NCBI GenBank assembly: GCA_025966295.1
Contig: JAOPVD010000132.1
Span: 1-10,394 of the forward strand
Origin: Frankiales bacterium
Lineage (GTDB): Bacteria > Actinomycetota > Actinomycetes > Mycobacteriales > SCTD01
DNA length: 10,394 bases
Direction: 5' to 3'
Positions 6,180 through 10,394 of the stretch are shown here, in pieces; the first letter of the stretch is position 1; each line of letters starts with the position of its first letter. Both the position numbers and the translations under genes were made by a program. The notes below the pieces were generated by a model that was given only the letters and a program-made list of their open reading frames with translations, did not search any database and was not told where the DNA came from.

Positions 6180-7588
6180 GACCGGTGGGCCTCGGCGTCG
6201 GCCGGAGGGCCCGTCGGGGCCGGCCGGGCATGCGGGCCGTACGGCACCGGCACGTCGTCCCGCGCCTTCCAGCGGCGCCGCATCTCGCGCAGCGCCAGCA
6301 CGGTGCCCGTGCCGACCGCCAGGTAGATGACGAGGACCCCGGCGAAGAACAGCCAGACGTTCCCGACGGTCGTCACCGCGTCCCGGGTGCGGAGCAGCCC
6401 CACCACCGTCCACGGCTGACGCCCCACCTCGGTGACGATCCAGCCGGCCTCCAGGGCGACCACGGCCAGCACCCCGCTGCTTGCCGCCCCGCGCAGGAAC
6501 CACCGGCTGGCGGGCAGGTCGCGACGCCGCCACCAGCTCAGGGCAAACCAGCCCGCCAGCGCCAGCAGCACCAACGACACCGCCACCATCACGTCGAACG
6601 ACAGGTGCACCACGCTCACCAGGTGGTCGGGTGGCCGGTCGCCGGGCGGGACGGCGTCCAGCCCCTGGATCCGGGTCGACGGCGAGAAGCCGGCCAGCAG
6701 GGAGGCGAGGTCGGGCACCTGCACGCCGTACCGCACCTGGCCGTCCACCAGCACCCCGCCGAGCGTCTCCGGAACGTGTTCACCGGTGGACGACAGGGCC
6801 TCGATGGCGGCGAACTTCACCGGCTCGTGGTGGAACACCTGCCGGGTGACGAGGTCGCCGACGAAGACCTGCAGCGGGGTGACGGCGGCGGCCACCGTGA
6901 ACGGCAGGAGGAAGCCGAGGCGGTGGTAGTCGTCGCGGCGGCCCCTGAGCAGCCCGACCGCGTACACCGACGCGACCACGAACCCGGCCACGACGTACGC
7001 CGCCAGCAGCATGTGCACGAACTCATACCAGAAGGCCCGGTTGAAGAAGACCGCGAGCGGCTCGACGTCGACCACCCGGCCGTCCCGCAGCGTGACGCCG
7101 CCCGGCAGGTTCATCCAGCCGTTGGCCGCCACCACCGCGGCGGTGCCGCCGGCGCCGCCGAGCACGACCGGCAGGCCGGACCAGAAGTGCGGCCAGGGGC
7201 GCAGCCGCTTCCAGCCGTAGATGTAGATCGAGATGAAGATGGCCTCGAGGAAGAAGTAGATGCCCTCGACCGCGAACGGGATGCCGTACGCCGCCCCGAA
7301 GCGGCCCATCAGGCCGGGCCAGAGCAGGCCCATCTCGAACGACAGCACCGTCCCGGACACGGCGCCCACGGCGAACAGCACCGCGGCCACCTTGGACCAG
7401 CGCTCGGCGAGCAGCAGCGCCTCCTGGTCGCCGCGCCGCAGACCCCGGTAGTTGGCGACCATCATCAGAAACGGCAGGGCCATCCCGAACGGGACCAGCA
7501 CGATGTGGAAGGCGAGCGTGAACGCCATCTGCTCCCGGGCGGGCAGCAGCTGGGCGGGGTCCGCGGCGAGCAGGCCGGTCAGCTGCAT
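6176..7588 (-). CDS. cydA: Cytochrome bd quinol oxidase subunit I
   Basis: CydA, 470 residues, carries the hemes and the quinol site of the bd oxidase. Likely heme ligands are His28 (LAFHIVLVPFG), His192 (EFVHMLLAAY) and Met334 (FDVMVAVSLV), matching E. coli His19, His186 and Met393. The quinol motif reads HEPVKFAAIEA (254-264): Lys258 and Glu263 match E. coli Lys252 and Glu257, but the usual Gln before Pro is Glu255. GRQPW at 389-393 is conserved. The length fits a short Q-loop form rather than the 522-residue E. coli type. The last 30 residues are hydrophilic and Pro-rich. The ATG at 7586-7588 is fixed by AGGAGG (7595-7600) six bases upstream; the open frame upstream lacks family similarity. 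cydB follows with a GTGA overlap. Confidence 0.96.
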   Translation of the reverse strand: MQLTGLLAADPAQLLPAREQMAFTLAFHIVLVPFGMALPFLMMVANYRGLRRGDQEALLLAERWSKVAAVLFAVGAVSGTVLSFEMGLLWPGLMGRFGAAYGIPFAVEGIYFFLEAIFISIYIYGWKRLRPWPHFWSGLPVVLGGAGGTAAVVAANGWMNLPGGVTLRDGRVVDVEPLAVFFNRAFWYEFVHMLLAAYVVAGFVVASVYAVGLLRGRRDDYHRLGFLLPFTVAAAVTPLQVFVGDLVTRQVFHHEPVKFAAIEALSSTGEHVPETLGGVLVDGQVRYGVQVPDLASLLAGFSPSTRIQGLDAVPPGDRPPDHLVSVVHLSFDVMVAVSLVLLALAGWFALSWWRRRDLPASRWFLRGAASSGVLAVVALEAGWIVTEVGRQPWTVVGLLRTRDAVTTVGNVWLFFAGVLVIYLAVGTGTVLALREMRRRWKARDDVPVPYGPHARPAPTGPPADAEAHRS

Positions 7589-7594
7589 GCCCGA

Positions 7595-7600
7595 CCTCCT
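7595..7600 (-). promoter_or_regulatory. Ribosome binding site of cydA
   Basis: The minus strand reads AGGAGG six bases before ATG 7586-7588. It decides the cydA start against longer readings of the frame. Confidence 0.85.
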
Positions 7601-7609
7601 GGTCACAGC
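7596..7609 (+). repeat. Direct repeat copy 1 (cydA side)
   Basis: CTCCTGGTCACAGC here matches CTCCAGGTCACAGC at 7756-7769 at 13 of 14 positions. This copy overlaps the cydA ribosome binding site on the other strand. The two copies lie at opposite ends of the region between cydA and the divergent substrate gene, so a shared regulator is possible. Chance similarity cannot be excluded in such G/C-rich DNA. Confidence 0.45.
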
Positions 7610-7667
7610 CCGGGCGGGAGGGGGCTGGCATGCCGTCCAGGAACGAGGGGCGGTACCGGCGGGAGCC

Positions 7668-7697
7668 ACGCTACGCCGCCCCGAGTACCAGTACCAA
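7668..7697 (-). promoter_or_regulatory. Candidate cydA promoter
   Basis: On the minus strand TTGGTA (7692-7697) and TAGCGT (7668-7673) are separated by 18 bases. They match the SigA-like -35 (TTGACA, 4 of 6) and the actinobacterial -10 pattern TANNNT. Transcription would start near 7661, giving a 5' leader of about 70 bases. The -35 overlaps a tandem GTACCA repeat (plus strand 7685-7696). This was identified by eye only. Confidence 0.4.
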
Positions 7698-7716
7698 AGA
7701 CCCATTGCCGCACAGA

Positions 7717-7730
7717 TCCGCCCGGGCGGA
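7717..7730. promoter_or_regulatory. Perfect 14-base palindrome, candidate operator
   Basis: TCCGCCCGGGCGGA reads the same on both strands with no mismatch and no spacer. It lies in the middle of the cydA/substrate intergenic region, upstream of the candidate cydA -35 and about 65 bases before the substrate start. The core GCCCGGGCGG also occurs at 7608-7617. It could bind a dimeric regulator. No known consensus was recognised. Confidence 0.4.
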
Positions 7731-7755
7731 GCGTGATCAGACGCTGCCTGACCGT

Positions 7756-7769
7756 CTCCAGGTCACAGC
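7756..7769 (+). repeat. Direct repeat copy 2 (substrate gene side)
   Basis: CTCCAGGTCACAGC is the partner of the copy at 7596-7609 (13 of 14 identical). Its GGTCACAG part also forms the left arm of the inverted repeat ending at 7800. Confidence 0.45.
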
Positions 7770-7800
7770 ACCTTAGGGATGAGGAGGACGATCTGTGACC
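7761..7800 (+). promoter_or_regulatory. Inverted repeat enclosing the ribosome binding site and start codon of the substrate gene
   Basis: GGTCACAG (7761-7768) and CTGTGACC (7793-7800) are perfect 8-base inverted arms separated by 24 bases. The strong ribosome binding site AGGAGG (7782-7787) lies in the loop and the GTG start (7795-7797) lies inside the right arm. If transcribed, the leader could fold so that the start codon is paired, limiting translation. The arms could instead be a protein-binding site. Confidence 0.45.
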
Positions 7801-8490
7801 GGACATCTGCGCAGGTGGAAGACGACGGCGGCCGCGGTGACGGCCGGCTTCCTGTTCTTCGCGCCCGCGACCGCCATGGCCGCACCCGAGACCGCCGGCG
7901 CCTTCGCACTGAAGGCAACCGGCCCGATACCGATCCCAGAGACGCCCGCGAACGTCAGCTGCACCAAGGACACCAGGCGGGAGATCAGGTCGACGGCGAT
8001 CCCGATCCACATCCCGAACGTCGGTTCGGTGGACATCCTCAACGCGCGCTGCACGAGGAACTCGTCGCACGCGGACGTCGCGAGCGGTGACCTGTTCAAC
8101 CACCAGCTGAAGTTCCGGCTGATCAGCGCCGACTGCACCCGGAGCGGCGCCACCTCGAAGTTCGTCGGGGAGATCAACGGGCAGACGATCGGCGACAGCG
8201 ACTTCCACGACATCACCATCCCGAACCTGATTCGGGTTCGGATCAACGAGACCACCGGGCCGAACCGCGACGGGGAGACGGTGCAGACCGCCGTCCACAT
8301 CACCCTGTTGCCCCAGAACGACCAGCAGGAGGACATCTACCTGGCCCAGGCCCGTTGCAAGGTCGGGAACCGTCCGGTCATCCCTGAGGCTCAGTGGGCC
8401 GTGCTGCTGCCCCTGACCGCAGTGTCGATCTTCGGCGTCGCGTTCTTCCTCATGCGCCGCCGGCAAGAGAGCTCTGGGCTCGCCCTCTGA
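7795..8490 (+). CDS. Secreted protein with PEP-CTERM-like C-terminal sorting signal (probable exosortase substrate)
   Basis: This 231-residue exported protein has a signal peptide (basic RRWK, hydrophobic 11-22, cleavage near AMA at 27-29). The mature domain (about 30-190) starts AFALKATGPIPIPETP, is beta-rich by eye, and has four Cys (56, 86, 114, 188), enough for two disulfides. The C-terminus reads VIPEAQWAVLLPLTA (195-209), continues as one hydrophobic helix to about 220, then MRRRQ and a short tail. This order, P-E-x-x-W, helix, Arg cluster, is that of PEP-CTERM signals, with PEA replacing PEP. The exosortase gene follows directly, so it is probably that enzyme's target, cut and anchored or released at the cell surface. 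The opening of the mature domain loosely recalls actinobacterial 'choice-of-anchor' surface proteins; this is unverified. GTG 7795 is fixed by AGGAGG seven bases upstream. Confidence 0.82.
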   Translation: MTGHLRRWKTTAAAVTAGFLFFAPATAMAAPETAGAFALKATGPIPIPETPANVSCTKDTRREIRSTAIPIHIPNVGSVDILNARCTRNSSHADVASGDLFNHQLKFRLISADCTRSGATSKFVGEINGQTIGDSDFHDITIPNLIRVRINETTGPNRDGETVQTAVHITLLPQNDQQEDIYLAQARCKVGNRPVIPEAQWAVLLPLTAVSIFGVAFFLMRRRQESSGLAL

Positions 8491-8495
8491 CTCTC

Positions 8496-8531
8496 GGAGC
8501 GGGGCGCCCGGTTCTCGGGGCGCCCCGCTCC
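8496..8531 (+). terminator. Perfect 14-bp hairpin between substrate and exosortase genes
   Basis: GGAGCGGGGCGCCC (8496-8509) pairs without mismatch with GGGCGCCCCGCTCC (8518-8531) around an 8-base loop (GGTTCTCG). It begins five bases after the substrate stop codon. No T-run follows, which is usual for hairpin terminators in high-G+C actinobacteria. It may end most substrate transcripts, or stabilise their 3' ends while allowing some read-through into the exosortase gene. Confidence 0.8.
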
Positions 8532-8550
8532 TGCCGTGCCTGACCAGCCG

Positions 8551-8556
8551 AGGGGG
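8551..8556 (+). promoter_or_regulatory. Ribosome binding site of the exosortase gene
   Basis: AGGGGG lies five bases before ATG 8562. It favours that ATG over the in-frame GTG at 8556, which overlaps the site itself and lacks one of its own. Confidence 0.6.
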
Positions 8557-8561
8557 TGAGG

Positions 8562-10283
8562 ATGAGCGCGCAGACCGTGGTGCTGCTGGGCAGCCCGTGG
8601 CGAGGAGCAGCCGCGTGGCTGCGAGATGCGAACCGGCGCAGCTGGCTGGTTCGCATCCTCGTCGTGCTGGCGCTCGTCGTCGCGGCCTACCACTACACGT
8701 TGCTGACGCTGCTGCGGACGATGCTCTACGAGACCCCGCTGGCCTACCTGGGCCTGGTGCCGTTCATGTCGCTCGGGATGGCCCTGCTGCTGGCACCGCA
8801 ACGCGTAGGCGAGCCCGCCATCCACGACCGGCAGGTCGACTACATCGTGGGGCTCCCCCTGATCGGGCTCGCCCTGGCGGTGACCACGCTGCTGCCGGCC
8901 CGGCTGTCGACGATGTTCTGGATCTGGCGGATCGACCTGCTGTCGCTGCCGGTCTTCGTGGCGGGTCTGGTCGCCACCGTCTGCGGCGTCCGGGCGCTGT
9001 GGCGGGTCCGGCTGTCGATCGGCGTCCTGCTGCTTGCCTGGCCGCTCCCCTACTCCTACCTGCTGACGCACTGGCTCGACGGCTTCACCGCCTCCACGAT
9101 CGCTGCCGTGCGCAGCAGCCTGAACGTGCTGCACGTCGCGGAGGCCCTGCAGGGACCGGACGGCCTGTTCCGCGTCGTGTCCCACGGCCAGCCCTACGTC
9201 GTCAGCATCGCCTCGGCATGCAGCGGCGTCGACGGCCTGGTCGGCTTCTTGCTGGTCGCCCTGCCGCTCATGACGCTGGTTCGCGGACCGCGCTGGCGCA
9301 AAGCCCTCTGGCTGACCATCGGCCTGCTGCTGGTGTGGGCCCTCAACGTCGTCCGGATCATGCTCATCCTGCAGGCCGGCCAGAAGTGGGGCGAGCGCGT
9401 CGCCATCTCGGGCCTGCACCCCGTGGTGGGGCTGCTGCTGTTCGGCGTCGGGCTGGTGCTGCTGGTGCTGCTGATGCCGCTGCTCGGCCTGCGGATGGAC
9501 CCCCGCCGGCCGGCACGTGGGCACGCGACGGCCGACCACCAGGCCGCCGCCCGGCCGTTGCGGTTCCACGGCCGGGCGGCCGCAGGGCTGGCCACCGTGC
9601 TGGTGCCGACCCTGCTGCTCGCGGCCGCCAACGCCGGCATGGCGCAGTACTCCCTCGTCGCCAGCGACCTGGGCGCGCCACGGCTGGTGAGCTTCTCGAC
9701 GTCCGTGGCTCAGGTACCGGGCTTCTCGGAGCGGACCCTCGCCAACTACCCGTGGGCGGGACGGTTCTTCGGGAGCGGCTCGGACTGGACGCGCTACCTC
9801 TACCTGCCGAGCGACGCCGCGGCCGACGCCCCGCCCATCACGGTCGACGTCGTCCGGGCCGACAGCCTCGATGCGCTCACGGCCTACGGCGTCGAGGACT
9901 GCTACTCCTTCCACCACTACGACCTGCGCGGCACCACCAGCGTCGACCTCGGCGGCGGCATCACCGGCAACGCGATCTCCTACCGCGCCGAGGGAGAGGG
10001 CTGGGAGGCCCAGTACTGGATCTGGCCGGTCCGGCACGCCGGTCACACGAGCTACGAGCGCATCGTGCTGCTCATCCCGACGGGGTCCGGTGGGCTGTCC
10101 GCCGACGGTCCTCGCCCGAACTCCGACCCGCTGCGCGGTCTCGGTCTGGGCGTGTACGCCGCCGCGCGGCGCGCCCCGGCCGGCGGGATCCCGATGGACA
10201 GCCGGTCCACGCAGGCCTACCTCGCCGGCTTCGGGCGCCTGCTCGTGGATAACCGCGATGCCGTCCCGACGGCCGCTCGATGA
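8562..10283 (+). CDS. Exosortase fused to an EpsI-like domain
   Basis: This 573-residue membrane protein has two parts. Residues 1-310 are an exosortase/archaeosortase with about eight hydrophobic helices and the expected catalytic residues: Cys220 in SIASACSGVDG (215-225), Arg265 in LNVVRIML (261-268) and His286 in GLHPVVG (284-290). Such enzymes act as transpeptidase-like cysteine proteases on PEP-CTERM-type tails at the outer face of the membrane. After a basic cytoplasmic-looking linker (311-337) and one more helix (about 341-359) comes an EpsI-like domain (about 360-573), with YPWAGRFFGSGSDWTRYLYL (396-415) and VEDCYSFHHY (444-453); Cys447 is its notable residue. EpsI is the usual partner of exosortases (EpsH) in exopolysaccharide loci, and fused forms are known. 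The gene follows its likely substrate gene across a hairpin and overlaps the next gene as ATGA. The exosortase subtype cannot be assigned by eye. Confidence 0.92.
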   Translation: MSAQTVVLLGSPWRGAAAWLRDANRRSWLVRILVVLALVVAAYHYTLLTLLRTMLYETPLAYLGLVPFMSLGMALLLAPQRVGEPAIHDRQVDYIVGLPLIGLALAVTTLLPARLSTMFWIWRIDLLSLPVFVAGLVATVCGVRALWRVRLSIGVLLLAWPLPYSYLLTHWLDGFTASTIAAVRSSLNVLHVAEALQGPDGLFRVVSHGQPYVVSIASACSGVDGLVGFLLVALPLMTLVRGPRWRKALWLTIGLLLVWALNVVRIMLILQAGQKWGERVAISGLHPVVGLLLFGVGLVLLVLLMPLLGLRMDPRRPARGHATADHQAAARPLRFHGRAAAGLATVLVPTLLLAAANAGMAQYSLVASDLGAPRLVSFSTSVAQVPGFSERTLANYPWAGRFFGSGSDWTRYLYLPSDAAADAPPITVDVVRADSLDALTAYGVEDCYSFHHYDLRGTTSVDLGGGITGNAISYRAEGEGWEAQYWIWPVRHAGHTSYERIVLLIPTGSGGLSADGPRPNSDPLRGLGLGVYAAARRAPAGGIPMDSRSTQAYLAGFGRLLVDNRDAVPTAAR

Positions 10284-10394
10284 CCACGGACCAGGTGCTC
10301 GACAGCACCAGCCGGTCGAGCCTCGAGCTGCAGGCCTGGCGCCAGCGGCTGAGCGCCTGGGGGGAGGTGGCGCTGACGCGCCGGCGCCGCATCG
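10280..10394 (+). CDS. Unidentified gene downstream of the exosortase (5' part only)
   Basis: The ATG at 10280 overlaps the exosortase TGA (10281-10283) as ATGA, so the two are probably translationally coupled. The frame is open to the window edge for 38 codons. The N-terminus (MTTDQVLDSTSRSSLELQ, then AWRQRLSAWGEVALTRRRRI) is hydrophilic and ends in a run of Arg, like a cytoplasmic tail before a first membrane helix. No family can be named from this fragment. Given the exosortase/EpsI context, an envelope or exopolysaccharide protein is a reasonable guess only. Confidence 0.65.
   Translation, partial: MTTDQVLDSTSRSSLELQAWRQRLSAWGEVALTRRRRI

Noticed and set aside
7589..7705. Upstream extension of CydA by 39 residues
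   Set aside because: The ideal AGGAGG six bases before ATG 7588 and the absence of CydA-like sequence upstream argue against it.
7751..7767. CRP/GlxR-type operator (TGTGA-N6-TCACA) upstream of the substrate gene
   Set aside because: Only the TCACA half-site is present. The bases at the expected TGTGA position (CCGTC) do not match. The same is true near 7601.
6185..7798. Plus-strand 537-codon open frame opposite cydA
   Set aside because: Gln/His/Arg-rich shadow of cydA.
8407..8421. LPLTA in the substrate tail as a classical sortase (LPXTG-type) site
   Set aside because: It lies inside the hydrophobic helix (residues 201-220), leaving only about 11 residues before the Arg cluster. An exosortase-type signal fits better, and an exosortase gene is adjacent.
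8391..10046. Long open frame on the minus strand opposite the exosortase gene (551 codons)
   Set aside because: It is rich in Gln, Arg, His and Pro with no domain, and lies opposite a gene with clear catalytic motifs. Such shadow frames are expected in high-G+C DNA.

Overview
The window looks like chromosomal DNA from a high-G+C actinobacterium (Actinomycetota). It is strongly G/C-rich throughout, third codon positions are almost always G or C, several genes start with GTG, and neighbouring genes are often joined by 4-base GTGA or ATGA overlaps. The protein families fit this: cytochrome bd oxidase with a short CydA, a GH25-like secreted protein with a typical actinobacterial C-terminal domain, and an M15 peptidase. 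The genus cannot be told from the sequence. No tRNA, rRNA, CRISPR array, insertion sequence or transposase was seen, and there is no gene-free stretch longer than about 206 bases.

Left part (1-2580), surface polysaccharide. A tightly packed minus-strand operon runs GT2 glycosyltransferase -> Wzz-like two-helix membrane protein -> start of a multi-helix membrane protein that runs off the left edge (probably an O-antigen ligase/polymerase type). Only 19 bases away, a second GT2 glycosyltransferase is transcribed divergently and appears to be leaderless.

Middle part (2561-5160), cell wall and unknowns. A secreted M15-type (VanY-like) metallopeptidase on the minus strand overlaps the second glycosyltransferase tail to tail by 20 bases. 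Divergent from it is a 495-residue secreted protein with a GH25-like N-terminal domain. The pair suggests peptidoglycan or polysaccharide turnover. It is followed by a 114-residue soluble protein of unknown function.

Right-middle part (5184-7588), respiration. cydA and cydB encode the two large subunits of cytochrome bd quinol oxidase on the minus strand, joined by a GTGA overlap. No cydCD or cydX is visible.

Right part (7589-10394), an exosortase protein-sorting locus. Divergent from cydA lies a secreted protein whose C-terminus (IPEAQW, then a hydrophobic helix, then RRR) resembles a PEP-CTERM sorting signal. After a perfect 14-bp hairpin comes a 573-residue fusion of an exosortase (Cys220/Arg265/His286) and an EpsI-like C-terminal domain. 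An ATGA overlap then leads into an unidentified gene cut by the right edge. The likely reading is a dedicated one-substrate, one-exosortase pair. The cydA/substrate intergenic region carries a 14-base palindrome, a near-perfect 14-base direct repeat, and an inverted repeat that encloses the substrate gene's ribosome binding site and start codon.
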